In this document: piece after piece, positions 1 through 9,136 of the stretch
Position numbering within the stretch: the first letter of the stretch is position 1
Layout of the letters: the number at the start of each line of letters is the position of its first letter
Assembly: GCF_003337355.1 (NCBI RefSeq)
Contig: NZ_QPJW01000003.1
Location: 237,672-287,522, forward strand
Source: Fontibacillus phaseoli
GTDB taxonomy: Bacteria > Bacillota > Bacilli > Paenibacillales > Paenibacillaceae
Length of the DNA: 49,851 nucleotides
Reading direction: 5' to 3'
The notes under the pieces: generated by a model
Told to the model about the DNA's origin: nothing
What the model saw: the letters and a program-made list of their open reading frames with translations, nothing else
The model's database searches: none
Program-made: the position numbers and the translations under genes

Positions 1-677
1 AGCGTCGGCTCTGCAGGTGCGGCTATCTTCGAGCCGAAATCCGCGGAAATCGGTGCTACCGGACTGCCGCCGGTGCTGTTAAAGTTCACCGTGTATTGGT
101 TCGCTTCGTATTGCGCGGTCACCGTCAAGGCACCGGTCACATTGGTAAACTCCTTGTCCCAGCCCGTGAAGGTGTAGCCGGCTCTCGAAGGTGCCTGCGG
201 TGCTGTGGCAGCTTCTCCTCGGTTCACCGTCTCCGTCTTCAACTCGGTCCCGTCCCAGTCCTCGAAGGTGACCTGGTAAACGCTGATTTTCCACTTCGCG
301 TACAAAGTAATCCCGTCCAGCGGTACGGTATCCGCGGCAAAGTTCCATGCCTGCGTCAATCCCGAGTCCTTGTACCAACCGTCAAACGTGGAGCCTTCCA
401 GCGTCGGCTCTGCAGGTGCGGCTATCTTCGAGCCGAAATCCGCGGAAATCGGCGCTACCGGACTGCCTCCGTTGCTGTTAAAGTTCACCGTATATTGGTT
501 CGCTTCGTATTGCGCGGTCACCGTCAAGGCACCGGTCACATTGGTAAACTCCTTGTCCCAGCCCGTGAAGGTGTAGCCGGCTCTCAAAGGTGCCTGCGGT
601 GCTGTGGCAGCTTCTCCTCGGTTCACCGTCTCCGTCTTCAACTCGGTCCCGTCCCAGTCTTCGAAGGTGACCTGATA
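1..677 (-). repeat. 399-bp in-gene tandem repeat (two copies, one cut by the edge)
   Basis: Positions 1-277 repeat at 400-676 with an offset of exactly 399 bp (133 codons) and I count about 7 mismatches, roughly 97% identity. One unit encodes one WDG-type plus one InlB-type module. The high DNA identity points to recent duplication or gene conversion and is a place where short-read assemblies collapse. Confidence 0.9.
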
Positions 678-1916
678 GGCTGCGGCTAGGCTGTGCCTTA
701 AAAGCCAAACGTCATAAGTACTGCGACCGGCTTCTTTATCATTAATTAGGGCGGACAGCTTCCCGTCCACATCCAAAAAAGGAATACTCGTGCCATATTC
801 ATCATTCAAAGCTGGCAGGCTTGACGATACATCGCCTTGATATGCCCCCGTATCGTCGAAAATTTCGAAATAGGAATGATAGGTATCAGGTTCGGTATTA
901 TAGTCCAAATAGGAAGTTCCGAGTAAAAATCCTCCTTCCGGAAGAAGGATCGGTTCGGATATGCCTCCCCATGAATTTAGATTCCGTATCAGGGTCTCCT
1001 CTTTGTATGTAGTTCCGTCGGAATTGTAAATTTGGAGTGCCGCGCTCCTGGAGCTGGTATCGGCTCCCGTCTTCTTTTGATAAATAGCCAAAAACCTTCC
1101 GTCCGGCAGGGCTTTCAGCCATTGAACCTCATTTCCGTTCTCACCCCGATTTGAAATGACGAAGGAGTTCTGCCCATTGACCTGGATCGGGGTCGATGAA
1201 TCGTTATTAAAAATCATTCCTACGTAGTTGGGGTTATAATATGAAATCATAATCATATATTTGCCGTTCTCTTGGGCTGCAATATCATGGGTATATTGCG
1301 ATCCCGAAATCCCCGCCAAAGAAGTGACGGAAAGCTGTGCGGCGTCCACGGGATTCCCGTCCGGCTGAAATTTTCTTAAAGCATAATTACTGCCGTTCGT
1401 CGCCCATACAAACGCCAAATTGCCGTTGGACAGCTCGGCAAATTTCGTAAAGCGATTCAATTCGCCTGGACTGGAGTTGATTTTGGTCGCCTCGACGACT
1501 TCCGTACCGCTTTGATTAATGATCTTAAAGTAAGTATCCGTAAATCCCTTACCTGAGCTGCCGCTATACCAATATACGAGGATATTGCCGTTCGAAAGCC
1601 CCTCGTAAACAATCGTATCGCTCTGGTCATTAGTTCTGGGACCAATCGCCGGAGCGGGCAGCGATTCGAAAGAACCGTCAGGATTCATAAGAATCAGATG
1701 GTCCTCCGGAATGGAATAGTCCTGCCAATACACAAGGAGCTTGTCCCCCAACAGCACCGGTTTCAGAGGCGCATAACCATCTTGGGCATCATTAGTCTCC
1801 ACATCCACCCGGACAGATCCGAAATCGATATCGGCTGCGGATGCTTGCGGGGATAGCCAAGAGAATAAAACAAAAAATAATAGTACGGGAATAAATAATT
1901 GTCTCCGTTGCAACAT
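1..1916 (-). CDS. Secreted protein with Listeria-Bacteroides (InlB-type) repeats, 3' part outside window
   Basis: The reading frame starts at ATG 1916 behind an AGGAGGTGAGGC ribosome site and stays open to the left edge, so the protein is partial (638 full codons visible). Residues 1-30 form a signal peptide (hydrophobic FIPVLLFFVLFSW core, ending near ASAAD). Residues ~35-410 carry repeated short blades of the type NGNxxVxW and PDGxFLAIY, which looks like a beta-propeller-like ectodomain (inference). From ~residue 414 two kinds of modules alternate: a TFEDWDGTELKTETV module ending in WDKEFTNVTGALTVTAQYE, and a YTVNFNSNGGSPVAPI module ending in TLYAKW, the signature of Listeria-Bacteroides repeats. 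In Bacilli such proteins are usually surface displayed, often by C-terminal S-layer-homology domains, which would lie outside the window. Ligand unknown. Confidence 0.85.
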   Translation of the reverse strand, partial: MLQRRQLFIPVLLFFVLFSWLSPQASAADIDFGSVRVDVETNDAQDGYAPLKPVLLGDKLLVYWQDYSIPEDHLILMNPDGSFESLPAPAIGPRTNDQSDTIVYEGLSNGNILVYWYSGSSGKGFTDTYFKIINQSGTEVVEATKINSSPGELNRFTKFAELSNGNLAFVWATNGSNYALRKFQPDGNPVDAAQLSVTSLAGISGSQYTHDIAAQENGKYMIMISYYNPNYVGMIFNNDSSTPIQVNGQNSFVISNRGENGNEVQWLKALPDGRFLAIYQKKTGADTSSRSAALQIYNSDGTTYKEETLIRNLNSWGGISEPILLPEGGFLLGTSYLDYNTEPDTYHSYFEIFDDTGAYQGDVSSSLPALNDEYGTSIPFLDVDGKLSALINDKEAGRSTYDVWLLRHSLAAAYQVTFEDWDGTELKTETVNRGEAATAPQAPLRAGYTFTGWDKEFTNVTGALTVTAQYEANQYTVNFNSNGGSPVAPISADFGSKIAAPAEPTLEGSTFDGWYKDSGLTQAWNFAADTVPLDGITLYAKWKISVYQVTFEDWDGTELKTETVNRGEAATAPQAPSRAGYTFTGWDKEFTNVTGALTVTAQYEANQYTVNFNSTGGSPVAPISADFGSKIAAPAEPT

Positions 1917-2083
1917 GCCTCACCTCCTTGATTTTAAATATCAAATTTTAAATATATTTAAAATAAACTATAATATAACCTGTCCCATATGAATAGTATT
2001 AAAATGTCGAAAATTACCGTTTTTTTTGCAATTTATCCGGCAGAACAGCAAAAAACGATTAAAAAATCCAAGAGAATACAAGA

Positions 2084-2137
2084 AAAGACTTCCCTAAGGC
2101 GAAATCATCCTTGGTAAAGTCTTTTTTCAAATTGGAT
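2084..2137 (-). terminator. Rho-independent terminator after the mneS-like gene
   Basis: Read on the minus strand, AAGACTTTACCAAGG pairs with CCTTAGGGAAGTCTT around a short loop and is followed by TTCTTG; the plus-strand end also has a T6 run, so it may work both ways. It lies 23 bp past the stop at 2160. Confidence 0.75.
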
Positions 2138-2159
2138 TTAGTCTAATGTTGTTTTCCCG

Positions 2160-3035
2160 TTATGCGTGCTCTGGTTCAACATGGACATGCACCGCATAAA
2201 CATCATGCTTGTTCAATAATGCATCTTCCACATTAGTCGAAATATCATGAGCCTGTTCAATGCCCAAGTCGGATTTGACCGTTATTACGACATCGACGAC
2301 TGCATTGTTGCCGTAGTTGCGAGCCTTCAAATCTTTAACATCATCCACACCTTCAATATTCGTGACTTCATTTTTGTAGACTGCAATTAATTCTTCATCA
2401 AAACCATCCGTGAGATAGTGTGTAGCTTCACGAAAGATATCCCATGCGGTCTTACAAATCAACAACCCTACCGCCACTGCTGTTAACGGATCCAGCCAAG
2501 GCAGGCCAAATTGAGAACCAACAATTCCGACAACAGTACCGAAGCTTACCCAAGCATCCGAAATATTATCTTTTGCGGCAGCCATAACAGCCTGACTCTT
2601 GATTTGGGTTGCAAGCTTTTTATTATATCGATAGACAAAATACATGACCGCGGCACAGAAAATGCCTGTCCATCCCGCTATAAGATCCGGGGATTCACTC
2701 TTTCCACCAAAAATGGATGGAACTGCTCCAAATAGTACCTGTAGGCCAACCGCCATCATAATAAATGAAGACACTAATGATGCGACCGTCTCAGCTTTCC
2801 AATGACCGTACATATGATCTTTATCGGCCGGTCGTTGCGCAAGCCTCAAACCGATTAAGACCGCAAGGGAAGCTACAATATCGGTAGCATTGTTTAGCCC
2901 GTCAGCTTTTAATGCTTCAGAATTTGACATAAAACCGATTATCAGTTTTATGGCCGATAGGCAAACATAAGCAACTATACTTATGATTGCTCCTTTTTCG
3001 CCCAATTTCAAATTACTATATTTAAGTTGATCCAC
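2160..3035 (-). CDS. mneS: Cation diffusion facilitator, MneS/YeaB-type manganese exporter
   Basis: 291 aa, the normal CDF length: six membrane helices followed by a cytoplasmic ferredoxin-like domain (from ~residue 210) ending in HVHVEPEHA. The helix-2 metal motif reads NNATD (N-x-x-x-D) and helix 5 reads DNISD (D-x-x-x-D). The N-D/D-D set is the one associated with Mn(II)-transporting CDF proteins, whereas Zn transporters have H or D at the first position. The overall sequence (ADGLNNATDI, GLQVLF) closely recalls B. subtilis MneS (YeaB), which exports Mn(II) by proton antiport. It stands alone with its own terminator; no MntR box or Mn riboswitch was recognised upstream. Confidence 0.85.
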   Translation of the reverse strand: MDQLKYSNLKLGEKGAIISIVAYVCLSAIKLIIGFMSNSEALKADGLNNATDIVASLAVLIGLRLAQRPADKDHMYGHWKAETVASLVSSFIMMAVGLQVLFGAVPSIFGGKSESPDLIAGWTGIFCAAVMYFVYRYNKKLATQIKSQAVMAAAKDNISDAWVSFGTVVGIVGSQFGLPWLDPLTAVAVGLLICKTAWDIFREATHYLTDGFDEELIAVYKNEVTNIEGVDDVKDLKARNYGNNAVVDVVITVKSDLGIEQAHDISTNVEDALLNKHDVYAVHVHVEPEHA

Positions 3036-3348
3036 CAGCCGAATCCCCCACCGTTCTCTAATATTTCCTACCCTCGTTCCATGGTATCACCCGGATATAA
3101 AGTGGGTCTAGAGAAACGTTTTGACGCCCGCGAAACATAATCTGACGGCCGAAAGAGTTTAATAGAGAACAAAAAAAATTGACCGGGGCAAACTTAATTT
3201 GCCGAATGCATTTTGATACTGTGGAAAAAGATAGCCTGCTTCCTATGACACGAGTTTAAGTTATTTTTTATCTTTAGGCATTTGCCGCGAGCGGAATGGG
3301 TTGAAGTCCATAGACTGTAGTCGAGTAAAAATATTGAGGAGGTTATCC
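3036..3348. other. Divergent intergenic region, 313 bp
   Basis: Holds the promoters of the mneS-like gene (leftward) and of the small gene at 3349 (rightward). I see no convincing -35/-10 pair, riboswitch or operator. A T-rich stretch around 3250-3280 and the strong GAGGAGGT ribosome site at 3336-3343 are the only clear elements. Confidence 0.5.
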
Positions 3349-3630
3349 ATGGATACCAATTATCAGCAAATCGCACTGAGTTGCATGAATAAATATGTTG
3401 GTATTACTACTACTGACGGACAGTCTCATGACGGGTTTATTGCACATGTTGGCCAGGACTACATTACTCTTGCAATTCCTTCATCCGACATGAACGGAAT
3501 GCCCGTCAATGCATCTACGTACAGACAATTCGGATTCCATCCAGGTTTTTTCCCGCGCCGTCGCTTTTTTCCGAGACGCATCCCATTTCCTTTTATCACC
3601 AGCTTGTATTTGCTTCCGTTTTTCATTTAG
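3349..3630 (+). CDS. Small basic protein with Sm-like N-terminal half, unknown function
   Basis: 93 aa, not recognised as a named family. The start is ATG 3349 because GAGGAGGT lies 5-6 bp upstream; an upstream TTG at 3301 lacks such a site. Residues ~8-45 (CMNKYVGITTTDGQSHDGFI, then AHVGQDYITLAIP) look like a short beta-rich segment similar to small Sm-like/KOW-like barrels, by eye only. Residues ~60-93 are rich in Phe, Pro and Arg (FFPRRRFFPRR) and end in a hydrophobic tail. Small proteins of this composition in spore formers are often spore-associated, but nothing here proves it. Confidence 0.6.
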   Translation: MDTNYQQIALSCMNKYVGITTTDGQSHDGFIAHVGQDYITLAIPSSDMNGMPVNASTYRQFGFHPGFFPRRRFFPRRIPFPFITSLYLLPFFI

Positions 3631-3687
3631 AGTGCTTACTCAAAATAGAGTCGGTTTTGCAAGAAACGTGGTTTTTTCGTGATTTCA

Positions 3688-3717
3688 CGTAAAAAGGCTC
3701 CCTCTCGGGAGCCTTTC
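3688..3717 (-). terminator. Terminator of the groES-groEL operon
   Basis: Perfect stem AAAGGCTCCC / GGGAGCCTTT with a TCTC-type loop; on the minus strand it runs into TTTTT. It is 35 bp downstream of the groEL stop. Confidence 0.9.
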
Positions 3718-3751
3718 GTATTGCGGTATTTCAGGGTTTTAGAACCCTTTA

Positions 3752-5410
<1,659 letters not shown>

Positions 5411-5459
5411 TTAGTTGATGCCGTGCTTGCTAACAACACGGTGATATAATGCTTTCGCC

Positions 5460-5741
5460 TTAGCCGACGATTGCGTGAATATCGCTTTCTTTCATAATCA
5501 AATACTCTTTGCCTTCATATTTAACTTCCGTGCCGGCATATTTGGAGAACAGCACGCGGTCGCCTTCCTTCACTTCCAAAGGTACGCGGACTCCGTCTTT
5601 CAATGCGCCGCTACCCACAGCGACTACTTTACCTTCCTGCGGCTTTTCTTTAGCCGTGTCCGGAAGCACGATACCAAAAGCGGTTGTTTCCTCTTGTTCG
5701 ATCGGTTCTACCAATACGCGTTCACCTAAAGGTTTGATCAT
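5460..5741 (-). CDS. groS: Co-chaperonin GroES
   Basis: 93 aa, full length. The heptameric lid of the GroEL chamber. It shows the family start [12 protein letters not shown], the glycine-rich mobile loop region ([11 protein letters not shown]) that contacts GroEL, and the ending [13 protein letters not shown] 5741 follows an AAAGGAGG site 10-11 bp upstream. First gene of the operon. Confidence 0.98.
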   Translation of the reverse strand: MIKPLGERVLVEPIEQEETTAFGIVLPDTAKEKPQEGKVVAVGSGALKDGVRVPLEVKEGDRVLFSKYAGTEVKYEGKEYLIMKESDIHAIVG

Positions 5742-5796
5742 GAAAAAATAGCCTCCTTTAAATATGTTGTGTTAATGGATAGATGTAATCTATGTA

Positions 5797-5823
5797 TTAG
5801 CACTCGACATCCTCAAGTGCTAA
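5797..5823 (-). promoter_or_regulatory. CIRCE operator (HrcA binding site)
   Basis: Inverted repeat TTAGCACTC-N9-AAGTGCTAA on the plus strand; the consensus is TTAGCACTC-N9-GAGTGCTAA, so 17 of 18 arm bases match. It sits just downstream of the promoter and about 55 bp upstream of groES, the usual place for repression by HrcA. Confidence 0.95.
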
Positions 5824-5834
5824 TAACCACTTTT

Positions 5835-5863
5835 ATGATACTCAACTTAACTGCAGATTTCAA
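5835..5863 (-). promoter_or_regulatory. Sigma-A type promoter of groES-groEL
   Basis: On the minus strand TTGAAA (5858-5863), a 17-bp spacer, then TATCAT (5835-5840). The CIRCE element follows 11 bp after the -10 box, so HrcA binding would block initiation. Confidence 0.85.
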
Positions 5864-6003
5864 GTCCCTGATCCAATTTTTGTTTCCGATTGCGAAAAAA
5901 AATGGACGAACACACCCTCACCATTTTATCCTCCGGCACATAAAAATATTCCAACCTTTCCCTGAGGCCAGCAAGCCGCCGGTTAACCTGCATTTTCCTA
6001 AAA

Positions 6004-6035
6004 AAAGACACCCCCGCTAATGCAGACATGTCTCT
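6004..6035 (-). terminator. Possible weak terminator after tatC
   Basis: On the minus strand AGACA...TGTCT is followed by a run of seven T. The stem is only five pairs with a long loop, so it is tentative. The rest of 5864-6003 holds nothing I can support. Confidence 0.35.
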
Positions 6036-6045
6036 AAGTTAGTCA

Positions 6046-6804
6046 TTATTTATATTTTGATTCCCGCTCCGCATCGGCTGCCAGCTGTTTTTTGTATACC
6101 CGTTTGGAAAGCATCACACTCAGTTCATACAGAAGCACGAGCGGGATCAGCACAAGAAATGCCGAAAAAAAGTCCGCCGGAGTTATCATTACCGAGATGA
6201 CTACCAGAATAAAATACGCAACCCGTCGCATCTTCTTTAGCCGAATCGGGTTCAAAATCCGTAGTTGTGTCAGGAACAAAATCACAAGCGGCAATTCAAA
6301 CAGCAGAGAAATCGGCAGAACGATGTTCAGCAAAAATTTGAAGTAGTCCGCCATCCCATACGTTTCAATCAGCCCCAGCTGTTTGTTAAGCGAACCTGTA
6401 AACGACATCGCTAGCGGGAAAACGACGAAATAACCAAAAGCGAGTCCCGCCAAAAAACAAATAAAGACGAACGGGATGTACTTAAGCGTAGCCTTCTGTT
6501 CCGCAGGCTTCAGCCCCGGGCTTACAAATGCCCAAACCTGGTACAACGTAAACGGCAAAGTGATTCCCAGGGCTACAACCATAGCGATTTTCATGTAGAC
6601 GCCGACTCCATCCCAGAAGGAGAACGCGTTCAATTCGATCCGGACGCCGGAGAGCGCATTCACGGTCAGATAATGATAGATCGGATCCACAACGAAGAAC
6701 GCGGCGACCAGAACAAGGACGAACACGGACAAGACATAAAACAGCCTGCGTCTCAGCTCCGACAAATGATCGAACACGCTTTGATTATTTTTTTCCTCCG
6801 CCAC
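6046..6804 (-). CDS. tatC: Sec-independent protein translocase TatC
   Basis: 252 aa with six membrane helices. TatC recognises twin-arginine signal peptides and, with TatA, exports folded proteins across the cytoplasmic membrane. Family landmarks are the N-terminal FDHLSELRRRL (residues ~11-21), LYQVWAFVSPGL before helix 3, and the conserved proline-rich helix VISVMITPADFFSAF. I chose GTG 6804 because GGGGAGG lies 8 bp upstream and the product then begins just before the conserved FDHLSELR block; the frame is open to 6846 (14 more codons), but those residues fit no TatC. tatA is 101 bp upstream, likely co-transcribed. The order tatA-tatC-groES-groEL matches the tatAy-tatCy locus of B. subtilis. 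Confidence 0.95.
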   Translation of the reverse strand: MAEEKNNQSVFDHLSELRRRLFYVLSVFVLVLVAAFFVVDPIYHYLTVNALSGVRIELNAFSFWDGVGVYMKIAMVVALGITLPFTLYQVWAFVSPGLKPAEQKATLKYIPFVFICFLAGLAFGYFVVFPLAMSFTGSLNKQLGLIETYGMADYFKFLLNIVLPISLLFELPLVILFLTQLRILNPIRLKKMRRVAYFILVVISVMITPADFFSAFLVLIPLVLLYELSVMLSKRVYKKQLAADAERESKYK

Positions 6805-6905
6805 AGGCCAGCCTCCCCGCCATCCTAGTGCAAACCTTACATACAAAATCCCTCCCGGACTAGGAAGGGATCGCAGCCATTTATATTCCTCACGGACTCA
6901 AGTTA

Positions 6906-7124
6906 TTATTCGGGCAAACGCCGATGATCGGTCTTCTCGGGCGATGGGGTCGAAGCTACTGGCGCCTCCGCCTTCTTCACCTCGGGTTGATCATCCACAA
7001 TATCCCGGGTGGCATCTTTGAATTCACGGAACGTACGACCAACCGCCCGTCCCAGTTCCGGCAATTTATTCGGTCCGAACAGCAGCAATGCCGCGATAAC
7101 GATTAACAGAAATCCGGCTGTCAT
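6906..7124 (-). CDS. tatA: Sec-independent translocase component TatA
   Basis: 72 aa. A single N-terminal membrane helix (GFLLIVIAALLLF) is followed by the hinge motif FGPNKLPELGRAVG, an amphipathic helix with TFREFKDATRDI, and a charged, Pro-rich tail. TatA oligomers form the pore-like assembly used by TatC. The gene has a GGAGGG site upstream. Bacillota usually lack TatB and use a bifunctional TatA, consistent with a TatA-TatC pair only. Confidence 0.93.
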   Translation of the reverse strand: MTAGFLLIVIAALLLFGPNKLPELGRAVGRTFREFKDATRDIVDDQPEVKKAEAPVASTPSPEKTDHRRLPE

Positions 7125-7250
7125 GCTCGACTCTCCCTCCGCAACAATAGGATTTCAAACCTCATTTAATATAGTAATACCATAACCTATATCACAAAAT
7201 TAGTCCATCCATCCGATAATATTGCGTCAAATAAAAAGAGCCGTTATAAA

Positions 7251-7736
7251 TTAAAGACGGAATTGGCCGGTTACCATCAATAACGCTTCCGGAAGTTGAT
7301 CCATAATGGCAGCCAGATTTTCATGCACGCCCTTCGGGGTTCCCGGCAAATTTACGATCAAGGTGCGGCCACGGATGCCGACAATACCGCGAAACAGCAT
7401 CGCTCCTCTATTTTTTTGCATCGACGCATAACGCATCGCTTCCGCCATTCCCGGAACTTCCCGTTCTATGACTCTCCGTGTCGCTTCAGGAGTTACGTCA
7501 CGGATCGCGAGCTCTGTACCGCCTGTCGTCAGCACCAGATCGGCTTGAAAATAATCGGTCATCTCGATCAGGGCAGCAATAATTTCATCAGGTTCATCGG
7601 GAACAATGCGATATTCCACAATTTCGCCGCCGAGTTCTTCTTCCACCAGTTCCCGGATTACCTGGGCGCTCGTGTCTTCACGTTCACCTCTAGCTCCTTT
7701 GTCGCTTGCCGTTAGGATCGCTGTTTTCCAAACCAT
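7251..7736 (-). CDS. mogA: MogA/MoaB-type molybdopterin adenylyltransferase
   Basis: 161 aa. Proteins of this family adenylate molybdopterin before molybdenum insertion. Visible motifs are TASDKGARGEREDTS near the start (MPT-binding loop), LTTGGTELAIRDVTPEAT (~residues 69-86; the usual text is TGGTGLAPRD, so two positions differ) and VNLPGTPKGVHENL (~130-143). The start ATG 7736 has a GGAGG site. The gene follows moaC by 62 bp and is probably in one transcription unit with it. MogA and MoaB are hard to tell apart by eye; the 161-aa length and TASDKGxRGxRxD favour MogA. Confidence 0.88.
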   Translation of the reverse strand: MVWKTAILTASDKGARGEREDTSAQVIRELVEEELGGEIVEYRIVPDEPDEIIAALIEMTDYFQADLVLTTGGTELAIRDVTPEATRRVIEREVPGMAEAMRYASMQKNRGAMLFRGIVGIRGRTLIVNLPGTPKGVHENLAAIMDQLPEALLMVTGQFRL

Positions 7737-7798
7737 GAGTCACCCTCCTTATCCAATTCTCGATACGATTACTGATCGGCTTCGATTTCTGCCTGTAT

Positions 7799-8305
7799 CT
7801 AATTGCCCCGTACGTAATCACCGCTCTTTCCGCCGCTCTTCGAACGAAGCTGCGTCGGTCCGATCACCATATCTTTTTGCAGTGCTTTGCACATATCATA
7901 AACGGTAAGCGCAGCGGACGATACCGCCGTGAGCGCCTCCATCTCTACCCCGGTTTTTCCTTCGGTCTTCACGGTAGCCTCGATATAAAGCCGGTCCGTC
8001 CCATTATCACTGAATACGAGATTAACGCCGGTCAGCGGTAGGGGATGGCACATCGGAATCCAGTCCGATGTCCGCTTGGCTCCCTGTATTCCGGCTATTT
8101 GGGCTACGGCAAGCACATCGCCTTTCCCGATTCTGCCTTCCTTGATCGCCAGAAGCGTCGAAGGTAGCATAGTGATCGTCGTTTCCGCGACGGCGATACG
8201 AACCGTAGATTCCTTGCCCGATACGTCGACCATCCGGGCTCTTCCCTGTTCGTTAAAATGAGTCATTTGGCCTTGACCTTCTGCCGAATCCATTATGTGT
8301 CTCAC
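7799..8305 (-). CDS. moaC: Cyclic pyranopterin monophosphate synthase MoaC
   Basis: 168 aa. MoaC, working with MoaA, makes cyclic pyranopterin monophosphate from GTP, the first stage of molybdenum cofactor synthesis. Core motifs are [34 protein letters not shown], the catalytic IPMCHPLPL segment, [13 protein letters not shown] and [17 protein letters not shown]. The GTG start at 8305 overlaps the stop of the upstream gene (TAGTG) and has an AGAAGGAA site. Family alignment from memory also allows ATG 8266 (MTHFNEQG), which would remove 13 residues. Translational coupling with the upstream folate gene is likely. Confidence 0.93.
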   Translation of the reverse strand: MRHIMDSAEGQGQMTHFNEQGRARMVDVSGKESTVRIAVAETTITMLPSTLLAIKEGRIGKGDVLAVAQIAGIQGAKRTSDWIPMCHPLPLTGVNLVFSDNGTDRLYIEATVKTEGKTGVEMEALTAVSSAALTVYDMCKALQKDMVIGPTQLRSKSGGKSGDYVRGN

Positions 8306-8946
8306 TACTTTCCTTCTATATATATGGTACCGGACTCCGTAAACAGCAAGTCCAGTTTAAAATCATGCTCTTCCATGGGGATCAAGCCGGACAGGATCTG
8401 TTCCTTGAACGCCAGTGCGGCTCTTAACACGGGTTCGCCATTCTTCGCCTGGGCTTCTAGCGCCCTTCTTAATTCAGCCATGAAACGATCATAATATCCT
8501 GCGCCGAATCCGATCCGGCCTCCCTGCAGGTCATAAGCCAAGCCCGGCACGAGGACGAAATCAATCTCGCCGTAGCGGCTGACCGGCCATTCGGGAATAT
8601 GGCTGTCCGGTTCAGGAATGCCCCATGTTCCGGATACGAGATCCTGCTCTGCGGGCAAAAGATGCAATGATATTCTGTCGTTTCCGGCCACTTTAGGTAC
8701 AAGCACCACGTCGCCCCGTTCCACACAGTTTCGCAGCAGCGGGCGAGTGTCCGGTTCATCCCGAAACGACAAATAACTGAATACCGTCAGCTTGGAACCT
8801 TTACGGGCCCGTAGCGGCCGCAGCACCTCGCGCTCGGCATGCATGCATGCCTCCAGCGATTGCCGGCTTCGGGACTCCGAGGATATCCCGGAACGAACCC
8901 CGGTCATCACTGCTCTCAGCCCTCTTTTGCTATCCCTGATGTCCAT
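8305..8946 (-). CDS. 5-formyltetrahydrofolate cyclo-ligase
   Basis: 213 aa. Converts 5-formyl-THF to 5,10-methenyl-THF using ATP. The diagnostic block [14 protein letters not shown] is at residues ~141-154, LVPKVAGN lies in the centre and the N-terminal [12 protein letters not shown] is the basic start common to the family. It is the first gene of a leftward run ending with mogA; the TAGTG overlap couples it to moaC. Similar enzymes are named YqgN in B. subtilis (also fthC or fau elsewhere). Its pairing with moaC is not seen in B. subtilis, where rex follows moaC. Confidence 0.92.
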   Translation of the reverse strand: MDIRDSKRGLRAVMTGVRSGISSESRSRQSLEACMHAEREVLRPLRARKGSKLTVFSYLSFRDEPDTRPLLRNCVERGDVVLVPKVAGNDRISLHLLPAEQDLVSGTWGIPEPDSHIPEWPVSRYGEIDFVLVPGLAYDLQGGRIGFGAGYYDRFMAELRRALEAQAKNGEPVLRAALAFKEQILSGLIPMEEHDFKLDLLFTESGTIYIEGK

Positions 8947-9036
8947 CTCAAGAACTCCTCCCCCGCCAACGACGGGACTTGCTATATCTTTCCTTAGTGT
9001 ATCATTGTTGAGGCAAAATGAAAACTGAATCGGGAT

Positions 9037-9067
9037 CGCTCAAAGCCCGGCCCTCCGGGAATGAGCG
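9037..9067 (+). promoter_or_regulatory. Hairpin in the leader of the ABC-F gene
   Basis: CGCTC-aaag-CCCGG-ccct-CCGGG-aat-GAGCG folds into a two-step stem 70 bp upstream of the ABC-F start. No T-run follows, so it is not a terminator by itself. Many ABC-F genes are controlled by leader attenuation; whether this one is, cannot be told from sequence. Confidence 0.4.
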
Positions 9068-9136
9068 GTGCATTTATGCGTTATTTCATGTACACTATTT
9101 AAAGATAGGGAGTTATATAGGAGGATCGAATAAGAT

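Noticed and set aside
5847..6029. 60-codon minus-strand frame between tatC and the groES promoter
   Set aside because: No ribosome site, no resemblance to the small ydiK or ydiL genes found here in B. subtilis, and it overlaps the groES -35 region.
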